64,000 nt of DNA, taken from the NCBI GenBank assembly GCA_017506865.1, contig JAFCMP010000129.1:62001-126000 (forward strand), in the 5' to 3' direction. Position 1 is the stretch's first letter. Each line of letters starts with the position of its first letter. The DNA comes from Tribonema minus. Its lineage: Eukaryota; Sar; Xanthophyceae; Tribonematales; Tribonemataceae. Positions 20,465 through 34,108 of the stretch are shown here, in pieces. The notes under the pieces are model-generated. The model was not told the origin of the DNA, made no database searches, and saw only the letters and a list, made by a program, of their open reading frames with translations. The position numbers were made by a program, and so were the translations under genes.

Positions 20465-22757
20465 CGGCGCGGCAGCGGCGGCTGTAATGGCTGTGACGAT
20501 GTTCCACTTGCGCGGCGGCGCACGGCAGGCGTGTGAGCGCGCACGCGGCGCTGCAGCAGCCGTTATGTGCCGCCCCCAGGGCCTCCTCCACTGCTGCACT
20601 TTGATGCACTGGGTGGGATGGCATCGGACCGCTTCTGGTTTTTGATCGAGTCTCCTGGACCACTGCAAGTTGAACACGTGCAAGCGTGGCGGGTGCATCA
20701 ACCCCCTGACGTTGTCCCCTTCTCACAAAGCGCTGGGTCCTTCTAGGCCCGTGCTACGCGTTACCCACACTCTCGTTCGCCAGCGGAGGCTGCGCTTTTG
20801 CGGCGAGACGATTCTTATGTTGGGGGTCTCGCGCGTCGGCTGCCAAGCCGGCAGGCCTTTCTGTGTATACGTGGTCCAGTGTCAGTGTGAGGCGAGTGGC
20901 AGTCGCACACCTGCCATCCTTGTTGAAGCAGTAAGATCTGTGTCACATGGCCGCCGCACCAACTGTGGCGGCACGCCTCGTGGCGACGAGCTGCTGCTTG
21001 CCGAGCCGCGCTTGGTGACTCGTTGACTCGGGTCTATTCTATGTCTGAGTGTCTCAATTACGTAGCAGCGCCTTGCTGCCCCCATGGGACGCGCCACTGC
21101 CACCCAGGGAGATGATGTTGTTTGACATTACTGTCAAAGTAGTGCGTTGCTGCCTAGTCCTTCAAGTTGTTTACTACAAACTAGAGTGTCCCTTGGTGTC
21201 TGTATGGCAGTATGGCAGTGAAGTGTGCACAGTGGCTCCGAGTCCGAGCAGTCCATGTCGCTGATCAGTTGTTTCGTTTCGGTTTCAGCCCGCCCTCGCC
21301 AATGCCGCAGGCCTCAGCCTCGTTTCGTATCCCTCGTTCCTTGTATGGACTGACGGCCACAAAACCGATCAGCATAATGGTAATGCAACGTTCGCAACCA
21401 AGCCAATGACCATTCCTCTGCGTTCTGCTGCGTTTGCTGCTGAACGACGTGCACACAAGTGCATGCAAGGGCCCCCACATCATTGGGAATTTCAACATGC
21501 TGTTCGTCCGTGCTGTTGTGTGTCACAGTGACGCACCGTGCAACACATACGCATGTGGTCAGGCCTCAACCCGGCGGGTCCTCTCCGCAGTCCAGCGGCC
21601 GAAACCATGGCCGTTCTTACAAATGACGCCCATCAGGCGAACTCAATGGTGTTGATGCACCTCTCACTCAGTGACTGATTCTCAAGTATAGCGCAAACGC
21701 GCTCAGCCAGCCCTAGCTTAGAGCTCTCATCCTCACCGTCTGCCGTATTGCATTGCGTGGTGCTCATAGCGGCACGCATGCCACGCCCACTGGCAGGGGG
21801 GGGAGGCCCGCTGGCAGGGGTGGGAGGCCCCCGGCTGGTGCAAGGGGAAGGGGGGGCGGGCCGCGTGGTGCACAGCTAGTAGACGGCGGAAGGGGGAGGG
21901 CAGCGCGCAGTGCTGGCGGCAGAGGTGCAGATGTGGCAGGCGGCAGAGGTGCAGCCGCAGCGCGGACTCAGTCTGGTAGCGCAAGTTCAGGCACTACCCG
22001 CTGCAATACAGCAGCAGGTGCAACCAAGGCACTGCGGCAGCTGCTGCTGCTGCTTTTTTTGTGCAGAAAGGGCACCGGGGTTTCCACCGCAACCGGCACA
22101 CGCAAGTACTGCCGCGCCAGCCTCGGCGCGCATCCTGTTGTGCACCACCGTGTCATGCCCCAGGGACTAGTGGATTTGACAGTCCAAACTCCTAGGGCAC
22201 AGCGCAGGCTAGGCTGCTGCGTTGACGCAAGCTTTTCGATTGCATAGGCAACCCGGCCTCCCTTGGGCCTTTATAAATACAAGTCCATACGTGCCACTAC
22301 TCACCAGCCGTACCACTAGCAGCAACGGCATTTCACACAGCAACACAGGAAGTGCAGGAGACAGTAAAGCACACCAATGTGTGAACAACACCCTTGGGTC
22401 GGCTGACAACATGCGCTGTGTGTTTCAGTTATGGTTGTTGAAAAGAAACAATATTGCATATTAAGATGATCAACATATGTCACTCCTACAGCGACCCTGT
22501 TCTTCACAAAAGCTCTAGCCCCCCACTGCATGCCTCCGAGTCGGCTGCCGCACTATCACCAACGCGTGCGTCAAAGTGCAGCACACACATCCATGCCTTC
22601 ACCTCAATTCGTAGGTAGTTAATCAGCAAATTTGTACGAAGTATATGCATGAGCAGTAAAATGGCGGACCGAGGAGACCGGCACATCATGAGTATCATGT
22701 CCGTTCCTCAGGCTGCTTTGCCGACATCTACTGTAGTGGCACCCAGATGCCTGCATA
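20465..22757. other. Convergent intergenic region, no confident gene
   Basis: Between the fucosyltransferase stop and the transporter stop. It includes the 3' regions of both. A G-rich stretch at 21790-21910 and an open frame (21753-22247, +) with low-complexity Gly/Ala/Arg sequence lead into a retrotransposon tail at 22181. That frame may be remnant mobile-element sequence. Nothing else is recognised. Confidence 0.45.
22181..22293 (+). mobile_element. 3'-tail copy of the non-LTR retrotransposon
   Basis: Plus-strand copy of the element end: CTCCTAGGGCACAGCGCAGG, the stop region, GCTGCTGCGTTGACGCAAGC, and the TTTATAAATACAAGTCCATAC terminus. It is nearly identical to the tail of the 7029-9665 element, so it is young. 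No clear target-site duplication was seen. Confidence 0.85.
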
Positions 22758-24010
22758 CTAGGTTGCAACAGTCAAGCCGGGCCTATTGGACCGGGATTGC
22801 AAGTCCTGGCCGTGAAATTGTGCATACACGCCACCCGGCAGCATTGCCAGCAGGTCTGCGTGCGTGCCAACCTCATCCACAGTGCCATGCGAGAACACCG
22901 CGATGCGGTCTGCGCGCTGCGCCAAGTGCATGTTGTGCGTCACCGCCACTGTGGTGTGCCGCCTCGAGCGCTGCAGGTCGTCGAGCGCTGCCTGCACCAC
23001 GTGAGCGCTGTCGCTGTCCAGGGCACTGGTAGCCTCGTCTGCAGGGGTAGGGCGCAGAGGTGGCGCGCGGGGGCGCAGTAAGGCCAGGCACTCATCGCGG
23101 CGTCTCGTGCGTCATTCTGCTCAATGGCGTCTGTCAGCGATGTACTGCATGCCGCTTCATAGCCATGTCTGGGTTTGAGATTTATTTGTCTTAACAAGAC
23201 AATCGTAGGTACGACAGCAGCCAATGAGCAATCATGCACAAGAAAACAGCAAGTCCTGCTATTAGGTACAGCCCTGTGCAAGCACTGAGCAAGTCATGGA
23301 CTTAAGAGAATACTAGGCCGCCCTCACATTGTGAAGCGAGCGTTTCGTCGCCTGACTGGTGCTGCACAATTCTGCTACCGTTTATTCTAATGTTTGCTGC
23401 TGGGACAAAAAGAGAGTTTTGATTAGTGGCAACCATGCTTACCTAGCAGGAGAATAGTGGGGTTCTTGATGATGGCTTGTGCGATGGCAATGCGCTGCTT
23501 CTGCCCTCCGGACAGCAGAGCTGCTGTGCCTGCGCCGCCCACGAATGTATCGTACCCCAGCTCCAAAGCTGTGATAAAGTCATGAGCGTGCGCTGCACGT
23601 GCTGCGGCCTCTGCTTCTTCGTGAGTGGCGCAGGTATTACCGATGAGAATGTTCTCCATGATCGTTCCCGAGAACAGTATGGGCTCCTGCCCCACGTAGC
23701 CGATGCGGCTGCGCAGCCAGCGTAGGTTAATAGTCCTGACTGCTCCACACATGGTCCATATCCGGAGTAGATTGGAAGGAGAGCGCCATGACACCAGCAG
23801 AGTGTCAGGTCTCGTCTGCGAGTTACGTGTGCTTGGGTCAACAAGATTCACGTTCTTGACAGTCACGGTGCAGCATGCATTGGAGTCTCAAGCTTTGCGT
23901 TCCACGATAGTGAGCGGCAAAGGGCCCCTAAGAGCAGACACATTTCGTCCATTGATAAGCCTGCTTGCAACAACTGGGGATCTGAGACCCTGCGCCTGTT
24001 GCAACCATGA

Positions 24011-24180
24011 TGTAAGGACAGGTTCATGTGATGAGCACTCATTTGACGCATGCAAATGTGCCTATATGCTTGTGAAGTAGCTCGCCTGAGCCTGATGGTC
24101 TAAAAGACAGGCTCATGTGATCAGCACTTGTTCTACACATGCCAATATGCCAATGCTTTTGACACAGCTCACTAGAGCCG
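24011..24180 (+). repeat. Tandem duplication of about 95 bp in a transporter intron
   Basis: ACAGGTTCATGTGATGAGCA...CGCATGCAAATGTGCC recurs as ACAGGCTCATGTGATCAGCA...ACATGCCAATATGCC. Confidence 0.75.
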
Positions 24181-26254
24181 CAGCTGGCAGGGCGGCATAT
24201 AATACTGTTGGAGGGGGCGGCAACAACAGGCACTAGATTGCAGCCAGTGTTGGAAGAGCTGAGCATGACACGCACTGTGGGCAAATTGCTTCTGTTTTAT
24301 GCGTGTTTGCGGAAGCACCAGCGCTAGTCGGCAGGATGATGCTTTCTGCAATGTGCGCTTCAGATCTCGACTCCTCGGTGTTGACAACAATAGCCTCTGT
24401 GTTGTGCTCCTGGTAGTTTTGCAGTCAACGCAGCGATGTGCCATGGACAATTTGGCACCTCAGAAGATGCCATTGTGGTGGGAAATGCTGATGCAAAACA
24501 TATCACACGCAACATATTGCAGCTAAGTAGACCAAAGCTGCTGGTAGTGAAATACTCCTGCATGCCGGTTGATAGGATCGGGATTGGAGCGCTGCAGATG
24601 GATACCGTGAGATGTAGAGGGAACTCAATCATTGTCGGGCCCGTTAGAAACAACTGCAACTGCTATCGTAACAGATGCTGCATGTGTCGCATTTGTGCTC
24701 CTTTCAGGTTGAGTTGATGTTGGGGATACTGGCGCGTTTGCAGGTCGTTTAAGATGTTCGTTCAGGTCACGTGTACACGCCTATTTTTCAACTCTACAAG
24801 CCCATTATTCAACTCTGAAGCACTTATTACTGCTGTATGACACATCGTATACCGAAAGCCACGGCCGACTGGTAATGGTGCTCTTTGTCAGCAGCAAGCT
24901 TACACCCTGCAAGAAGCACAAAATCTGCATTTCCATCTTGCAGCAAATGAGAACGGCTCACCATCCCGCCCATCGAGGTGCACGCTGCCCGCACAAGGGT
25001 CATAGAAGCGCAGCAGCAACGCCAGGCACGTGGACTTGCCGCTGCCGGATGCGCCAACCTGCTTGCCAACATGCAGGCAGGTGCACATGCTTTTAAAAAA
25101 GCCAGGCACAGTGACGTCACTAGGTAGGCTGCACAAGTGCTTGTGATGACGCTTTCTTCATGGTTGAAGTGTCACAGTGATGAAGGGCAGGCCCCGTGAA
25201 GGCAAACTGGTGGACACTTGTCACGTGTGCGTCACTCATGCACATCGCCATTCAAGTTGGAATACTCAACTTCATGCTGATGTATGCGTCACATAGTGCT
25301 GCAAAAGCAGGCACAACTCAACAAATGGCTTGAAGTAGCCAACCGCAGGTTCCAATATGCACGGCTCGACACGTACTTGCTAAATGTTGTTACGTTACTG
25401 GTCTAAAAGACAAGCGTGCGCTGATTATCAAGATTTAGATTAATCATATTTGGTTTGAATATTTTACTGAACGTTGTTGTAGATCATTACTGAACGTTAT
25501 TAGTAGTTTTTAATGAATAGCTTAAAATATATTGATTTTGAACTAAAACATCCAAAAATTTACAGACTTTTTTGTTGGCTTTTACACTAATTTTTGGTTT
25601 ATTTGCTTTAAGTCCATTTCTTAAAAGACTAATTAAATTCGAGTTTGGATTTTCACCAATGGATTTTCACCAACACAGTAAGCCACATTAGAAAAATGAA
25701 GTATTAATTTCAATTCTCACCAGTGCCAGAGTCTCGCCAGCCTTCACCTCAAGCGAAAGGCCCTCCCCGTCGCCGCTGCCGCGGCCCAACACCAGCTGCT
25801 CCTGCCGCGCCGGATAGGCAAACCTCACGTCCTGGAAGCTGATGGCACCAGCGTGGGGGCCTTGCAGCGGCTTTGCGCCGACGTCAGCCAAAGGGTCGAT
25901 GGCGGATGGAGCGTCAACCAGGCTGAAGATACGAGCAGCGGCCTGCTGTCCCGCCTTCTGCACTGACCAGTCATCCGTGATGTGGCCGAGGCCCAGAGCC
26001 GCCATGAAGATTACATACTGCGTGCAGGTGCAGGGAAATAATGTGTTGAGCTCATTGTTAAGATCTAAGGGATACATAGCTCAAGTGATCAATTGGTTGC
26101 TGTAAATTTACAGGGTTACTTGCAGCAGCACCAAATGATCAATCGTGCCACGAACGTACAGATACACACTGAGTGCGGTTGAAGTACCGTAGGCGCCCAG
26201 TGCGCCCCCTGGGCCTGCAGTCTATCCTTAGCACAACGCACCCATGGACTTAGG

Positions 26255-26720
26255 GCGCGCTGGGGGGGGGGGGGCTGTAAAGGGGGGAGGGGGGTGGGGG
26301 GGGGCTCTCTGCTTCATTACTTATTGTCAAGTTGAAGAGGGGGCATTGCCACAGGGAGCTCGAGGCAGCAGTTGCAAAAGCCCGGGGAAGGGGTGGCGGG
26401 GGGGGGGGGGGGGGGTACACGGTGCCATATCGTGATGTTACTAATGGGCACCAGGTGGCAATGGCGGACACCTCTGACGGCTGCAGCGGCGGTGCTGGTC
26501 GGGCTGCTGCTGCTGCTGCAACAATGCTTGTTTCAGAGTGGGGCACTCAGACAAGGATGATCCGGTTAAGTTCTGCTTTATTGATGGGTGATCGGCGGTT
26601 CCGATGGGAGCAGCGTGCCGGCCTGCAGCCTAGGGGGTGTTTACAAGTGTGTGTGTGGGGGGGGGGTGCTAGGGGATGTTTACAACTGTGTGTGTGTGAA
26701 GGGGGGGGGCGCACCACATA
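26255..26720 (+). repeat. G-run-rich intron segment
   Basis: Several runs of 8-20 G occur (26262-26310, 26395-26415, 26655-26710). A duplicated 'gggg(a/t)tgtttacaa(g/c)tgtgtgtgtg' unit lies at 26636-26700. It could form G-quadruplexes on the plus strand. It lies in an intron of the ABC transporter. Confidence 0.8.
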
Positions 26721-28948
26721 CCATCAGATCCGTGCAAAGAGTCGCCCTTTAAATGGAAGCCAGGCAGTGCTCAGCACAAAGTGTAATCAAGGGGTAAACC
26801 CGGTGCTACCACACAGTGCATCGCATTCCCCATGTACTTCATTTTGTGCTTCTTCTTGAAAGCCATATACTTAAACTGCCAAGTACCCACCAAAGCCAAT
26901 ACAATTACCACAAAGGCATAAAGATGGCAAGCAAAGGTAACTCCAGCACTTCTTTGGCTTCTATTTGCCCACACCCTAGTCATGTGCGTTTCTCGCCAGC
27001 TTAGCAGCCTCCACAAGGGTCATTGGTTCCCAGCACGCAAGCCACATTTGTTTGCACTCAAGTACTAGTAGGCAACAATGGACAATAGGCTAGCTGCCTC
27101 ATTGTACCCGTTGCACTTCCAGTGTCTGGCAACCAGTTGTATGGGCTATCCTACCCATTGCACTTCCAGTGTCTAGCAAGCAGTTGTGTGGACTGTGGGT
27201 CTACGCATGATACTTCAACTTTGTTGTTTGCGACTGGCTCGCTCACCATGGCCACGAAGTAGTCCTGCGCACTCACGGACCCATTCCCGAGTACCAGCGA
27301 CCCCACCCAGAACAGCAGCGCGAACGACCACAGCATGGCCCCCTGCGAGTAGCCGTACACCGCCGCCTCCGCGGCAGCACGCTTCGGTCCATGTCGGGCC
27401 CCACTCGCTGCCGCCTCGCCGAACTTCTTCACCACTGCGACGTGCATGTTGTAGGCGTGCACGGTGCTGATGCCGGCAAGCGCGCTGCCGAGGATCGCGC
27501 TGGCGCGCACGTGAGCGGCCCCGGTGCGCCCGTCGCCGCCGCTGCCGGCGCGTGAGCTGGACGTGATGACGGCCTGTCGGATTATCATCCCCACGCCTGC
27601 AGAGTGCACCGTGGCGGTGTATGGTGCCAGTTGAGAGAGGGCATGCAATGTCCTCGCTTCTTAGAATCTGCTCGTTCATATCGGTGCTGTGCCTCGGAGG
27701 GCCATATGGGAACACGGCGGCTAGATCTGGGCAAAGTGGCGTTTGGCGATAATTACAGTCCGTGCAAACACTACAAACAGGCAAAGCCACCGGTCACATA
27801 CAGACCAGAATTGCATGGCTGATTCAGTAACCAACGTCTTGCCAAAGTGCCTTGAACTCACCTTTGAGCGGTATGGCGGCCATTGCTGCCAGTGCTACCT
27901 GCCATGCAAGCACCAATCCCAGCCCAATCCCCAGTCCAAGCGACACAAGCAGCTGCACTTTCAGCCCCAAAGCTGTGCCGGTTGCCCTGCTCATGGCCGC
28001 TATGTCAATCTCGAGCGCTGTGCTGATTGCGGCTGGAGAATGAGCTGGGGCATAAACCAGCCCACCTCTTTGCGCAGAACCTGCATGCAGAAGGCCAGAT
28101 GAGACACCAATATCAGCATCACCATGGAGATGCGTGAAAATCATGATCTGGTGGGTATACTGATCTACCCATATATATAGAAGTATGCATGTTTACACAA
28201 TGAGCACATGTTGGAAAATTATTCTGCTGCAAACGCACAGAGTTATGGTCCACAACGTGCTGATGTGTGTGTTAGGCGCTTCCTCTGCTTTGTGGGCAAG
28301 TGTCACCGTGAGGGATGAGTGAGGACCATTTTGGCTAAGTCAAGAGTTTCAGCCTACATCAAGCGAATACCACTTGCAGCACCCCGGCACACACAAGTGC
28401 ACAGGATGCAGCACCGCACACAAAGTACTTGACAACTAAGTCAGAAAACACCAGGATCTGCAGCCATGCAATTGGTGCCCACAACTTGAACAGAGCACCA
28501 CCGCACTGCTCATCACTCACCGATTGGAGCGCGATTCTCCTGAGCCTTCGCACCAGGCGCTCGCTGGCGACTGTAAAGCCCACCGCGAGCATCACATGTG
28601 CCACAACCGATGACAGAGCAAGGGCCACGAAGCTCAAGCTCCACTTGCGCGCCTCGTGGCGCATTGCATCATCGTCCGTGTTGAAGAGAGTGGACTTGTA
28701 GTATGCGGGCGCAGTGCGGTTGCAGAATGAGCAACGGTGAATCGGTCGATTCAGAAATGATGAGTAAGAGCAATAATATCTTATGATGTGCCATTCGAGC
28801 GGCAAATGCAGATATTGTGGCGAAAACCACATTCAAGTATGCCGCATCGATTAGCTCAAATGCAATGCTGAAGGCCCAAACGCAGCCGAGACCATTGTCC
28901 AGTAGTGCAGTCACCAGGGCAGACATATGTATATCATTGATCTATTTG

Positions 28949-29229
28949 CAGCCCTATCTCAGGGGCACCTACTGACTACTCACTTGTTGAAAAATAGATA
29001 AATGTCTTGATGTCACACTTCAATAGTGCCGATACGAGCTTCATTCTTGCTGAGTCAACATCCAGTGTCACAGCTCAACCTGCCTGAACTTCAATAAACA
29101 AATAGCTGGCCTGAGTCAGGCCAATACTTTACAAGTCAAGTTCAACGCCTGGCTTGTCTTGACAGGCCGCACTATAGCATCACTGCCTCAGTTTCTTCTT
29201 GGCTTTCTGGGTCAACTGGGTCGCAAGGA
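28949..29229 (+). repeat. Dispersed intron element, related to 39032-39333
   Basis: Starts AGCCCTATCTCAGGGGCACC, TACTGACTACTCACTTGTTGA and ends ACTATAGCAT...GGCTTTCTGGGTC. The same ends and a looser middle occur at 39032-39333. Family not recognised. Confidence 0.65.
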
Positions 29230-32200
29230 TCCCTGAGGGTACAAGCATGAGATTTTCATGAAAGCGGTGCTAACACCTCTTTGAGATGTGCACTAAGCAC
29301 ATGTCGGGCTTTCAGTGAAAGCGGGGTTTGTTCCTGAGCAAACAGCTACAACTTGACCAGTCTGAGAGCATCAGCTTAGAGCTGGCAGAATGGGTCATTC
29401 ACCTGGTTCCTACAAGCTACTGCTGTACATCAACTTGTCAAGCATCAGTGCATGCAAGCGTCAGCCTCAGCCTTGGCCCCAAACAGGACAGTGCCTGTAC
29501 ACTTGCATAGGAATTACAGGAGGGCTCATTACATGACACGTTCTGCACGTATCCTGAGCTCACTTGCAGCCTGCCCATGATGACGCCTTCCACTGGGTAC
29601 ACAGCTCCAGCCATTGCAGCGCCCACAGTGCCCAAGGCCAGCCATGGCCACTCATCTGTGTTGAGCGCCCATATGCGCCGCAACGTTGACTCTGTCCCTG
29701 CAGGCGTCCTGGTGGCCGTACCCATCTGCTGCTGCTGCTGGTCGTGCACATCGCTGCCAAGCCGCAGCCCACGCTGCTCAGCAGCGCCGCTGGCATGCCT
29801 AGCTGAAGTGTCACCGTCAGAAGCGCCGCTAGCACGCCTCCGCTCGGAGCGCACATGTTCGCAGTGCTGTAGCTTGAGCAGAGCAGCAAAGGCGCCAGAG
29901 GCGGCAGCGAGCTCGGCTGGCGTGCCTTGCTCGACCACGACGCCGCCGTCAATGACTGCCACGTGGTGCGCTCGCTGCGCGGCCACGAGGCGGTGAGCGA
30001 TGACTACGGTGGTGCGACGGTTGTTTCCGCCTGACGTAATCTCGTCCAGTGCGGACTGCACTTGCGCCTCGCTCTCCGCGTCGAGCGCACTCATAGGCTC
30101 ATCTATGCGCGCAGTGGTGAATCAGATGTGGGCGTGTCACTGAGAGGAAATTTCAAGGCCCCATTGTCGTTACCGATAGCCATTTTATGTCACATCTCAT
30201 GCAATGTGCCTGTGGTGTGCATGCACTCGTAGGGCAACACATCTGTGCACCGGCAACAATTTTGTATGCTGTGTACAGACGCTGACAGATGCCTTCATCA
30301 ACAGATTATTCAGGTATCAGCGTCAAAACGAGTGATGTCTAAGATGCCTGTTGTGCCAGCTACTGCTCAGAGTGCGACTCGCAGCAGACTGAATGTATTG
30401 TCAGGAGTCTCACCAAGTAAGAAGATGGCTGGATCCTTGATGATGGCACGAGCGATGGCAATGCGCTGCTTCTGACCACCAGAAAGCTGTGCGCCCCCCT
30501 CGCCAACGGACGTGTCGTAACCCCTCTCGAAGCTCAAGCTAAAGTCATGGGCGTGAGCCATCTGTGAGCATCACAACAACTTCAAGCACTCAGACAGGTG
30601 ACGACCCAGCATAGCTGAAGCCCAGTTCCAGCAGCTTCCATGCGAGGTGATTGTATTTGCATATACTACCAAGCAAAAGCAGACTACGTGTTGCTCAAGG
30701 TGCTGATGTGTTCCTGCCAACCACAAATGCGAAACAGAAGACTTCTGTATTGTGTATGTGACACAAGGACTCCAAAGCATCACGTTTAGTCAAGTTCTAT
30801 ATGTGTCTTTGCGTCGTGTAATGGGGCGCATGACAATTTGTTACACTTTTTGGCTGAACGCTTCGAGTTGTATAAAATAGGGCAAGTGTTGATGAAAATT
30901 GCTGACCGATTGAAGGACATGAGCTGCAGAGGGGGGAGCTCAGGCAGACTGGGGTGTGGGGGGGTGTCCAAATGGGGGTGCAGTCCCTGCGGGAGACTTT
31001 TAAGGTCCAGCCTGTCGCAAAGGTGAACTTCGTTGAACTCAAGGCACGTAGGATGTGCCTGAGACGCCTTGCATGAAGGTGTGCCTGGAGACATGACGCT
31101 GTGACCACAGGCAGGGGGTGCGGCTAGCATTACGGCATATTCATATGTTTGAGGCACTCTGCCGAATCAAGAGTAGTGCCACATGAGCTTCAGGCTCGAC
31201 CGCGTATGAAAATTCAGCAAGGCAGCCGTCACAGGTGCTGAGTCTCATGTAGTGCTGCCAGCAACTTGGTTTGACACCAATGTCACTGGATTGCAGTCAA
31301 TATTTGTTGTGACAGCCGAGGTGAGTAAACTCAATAGTCGGGCGGAGGTAAGCACCCAAAGTGAATCCTAGACTACCACAACCGCGCAATGGAGCGAGTA
31401 CATGTACTTCAATGCCATACATTAGTCCGTATAAAAGGTTGCACATGAAGGCGGTGTCACCAGAGGCAATGTACATGCGATTGAAGCTACACATAATCCT
31501 CAGTTATAAAAAAAGGCACTGTGACTTACAGCTGCTGATTCGATTGAGTGACGGTTTTCAGATTGGTGCTGCAATGGAGCAGTTCGATAACATCATCAGT
31601 GCCTAATGCAATTGACGCCGTTAGCAACCCTTTCAAGGGCCTGCATGCAGCCTATCATGTATCTGTCAAAGATGGAACAAAAGCTACGCATGGGCAGTGC
31701 CACAAGTGTAGGGTAACTGACAAACAGCCTAGCTTGCAAAGCTGTCCACCAGCGATTCCTGGCATTTCAGAGGTTGGGCATCGTTGAAGCTTGTACGTTG
31801 TTAGCGCAGTTCCAGCTAAGTTGCTGCATAGGATCAAAACCACAGGAACATGCACGATATCTGGCCTTCGCTTGCGGCGGCCTTTATACATGCCAGCCCA
31901 TGAATACATTGTTGACTTGGCGCACAACGATCGCTTCAGGCCTTTGGGGCCACAGCTCATCAACTTGCTCAAAACCAGGCACTTGGCTCAATGTCTCACA
32001 CACGGCCCAAATCTGACATAACCCTTACGCTACCACCGTGCTCGGATCACAACATAGGTCACTAGTGCAGCTGTTGCGTACTGTAGTACATCGTTTCTGT
32101 CGTGAAGTGCAAAAATCCTGATGCTGCAGTCGTGACAAATACAAGGCCGTGAGGACACTGTTTTGCGTTTCACGAAGTATTAAATTTTCAGCAGGTGTTG

Positions 32201-34007
32201 CAGCACCATTTATTCAATTGGGTCAGACGTTTTTTATCATGAAGTGTGAAATTCTACAACACCTTGCCTCTGCAGCGCGCTGTATGTCTTCGTCGCTGGC
32301 ACCAGGCCTGCCAGCTGAGATATTGTCCCTGACGGTGCCCGCAAAAGTACTGGCTCTTGGCCAATGTAGCCAATGCATTGGCGATACCAGGCCAAGTTCA
32401 ACTGCCGAATGTCAACTCCGTCCAAAGACACAGCACTGCCAGCAGTGCTTGGTCATACAGTCGAAGTAGCAGTTTAGCAATGGTGCTCTTGCCACCTCCA
32501 GAAGGTCCCACCTGTAAGTGAACCACCAGGCCAAGCACAGTTTGCAGTGTAGATGTGAGTTGACAGTGCTGTGAGTTCACAGCGTCAGCGCACTGCCAGG
32601 CTTTTTGCATACTGTTAGAATATGGACTTAACTCGTATCCTATGGTGTCTGATTCAGTATCAGCACTCATCAGTCGCATGTTATGTGATGACGTACTTGC
32701 GACTACCAGATGAGAATGGCCGTTACATTACGATTACTTTTCTCTCAATTCTCCTTGTATATATTAGTCTAAATACCACTGCACAAACAACTTCAAAAAA
32801 CAGCAAACTGTGATTTGACGACCTGCCATGTACATGCCGCAATGTCGGCCAGACACATGATTCTTGTAAGGTCTTGTCACTGCATTGCAGGAATATCAGG
32901 CTGCCAATCTACATATGGCAAGCCATATCGACCTTCATCATGCTCACCAGTGCCAGTGTCACGCCAGCTGCGACGCTTAAGCTAATCCCTTGCAGTACGG
33001 GCGATGCCATGCGCGTGGGATACGCAAATGTTACCCCTTCCAGTTTTAGCGCCCCTTGCACGCACTCATGTTTGTTCCCACCAGGGCTGCACGCATCAAT
33101 GCTGGGGCGTTCGGCAATGGTTGCAAACACGAGGGCTGCAGTGGCATGCGCGTGTCGAACCGCAGCGAGTGCTGGTGCAAGGCTCCCAAGCAGCCACGAT
33201 GCCACCAGAATGCTGAAGCCTGCAGTGAATACTGCACCTGCAGTGGCTATGTCATGTGAAACCTGCCAGGCGCCATACCTGCAGCACAGTCAGTGACCAG
33301 CAATAGCAGTTGTTCAAATAAGCGAGAGTGGTCACTGATGGGCTGGAGGTGGATGATAAGCAAAACAAGAGCATTATGCAGATCAAAGCAGGTATGCAGA
33401 TGCTAGCTAGGGAAAATTTGTGCGATGCAAGTAGGATCCACCTTGAAGATCCACCTTGAAATGTGGCTGACCCTATTCTACACCTCCGAGTCATACTAGC
33501 ACCGTGATGAACATGATGTGCACTCGTGCATCCATTATTGAAGTAGGTGGCTCATCAACATGAAAGTGGAGCACAACATTGTGTGTTGCTAACACTGAGT
33601 GTTGTGGTCCCTTGCTGTAAAAAACGATTCAAGTACATCAAGCGCTTTGATCAAATTACGAGACGGAGTTACATGCACGTCGGTACTTGGTCAGACACGT
33701 AGGACCAGGCTGTGCCACAATGTTGCATGGCTCAGAGGCTCACCAGGCATACAGTGCGCATGAGAGGTAGAGGAACAGGTGCATGAAGCCCTTGCCCAGG
33801 CCATGCCGCACTCCAGCATTGACGCCAGCGCGCTCAGAATTGACCAAATATTCCTCAAACTTTGATAGCAGAGCTGGTTCCGCTCACAGCGAGGCAACAG
33901 TGCGAATGCTCGCCACCGCCTGTTGGGACACACGTATAGCATGGCAGCACGCGGTTGGCAGCTAAAACAAGATGAGTTGTAAGGTGCTACTTATAAGACA
34001 CACCTCG

Positions 34008-34108
34008 TTGTGCACCCAGGTGGAGTTGTGCGTCGAAGCAACGGATCACGAATGTCATGCAGGTACCCATTTGCGTTTCATTGACAATGGTTACACCTGG
34101 GTGCACAA
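34008..34108. mobile_element. MITE-like element with short terminal inverted repeats
   Basis: TTGTGCACCCAGGTG at the left is mirrored by CACCTGGGTGCACAA at the right, about 100 bp overall. It shares its ends with the 41908-42020 element. No coding capacity. Confidence 0.6.

Noticed and set aside
20018..20701. 227-residue minus-strand frame over fucosyltransferase exon 9
   Set aside because: Arg/Ala-rich shadow of a GC-rich coding exon.
26244..26859. Plus-strand Gly-rich open frames in a transporter intron
   Set aside because: Produced by G-runs; no conserved sequence.
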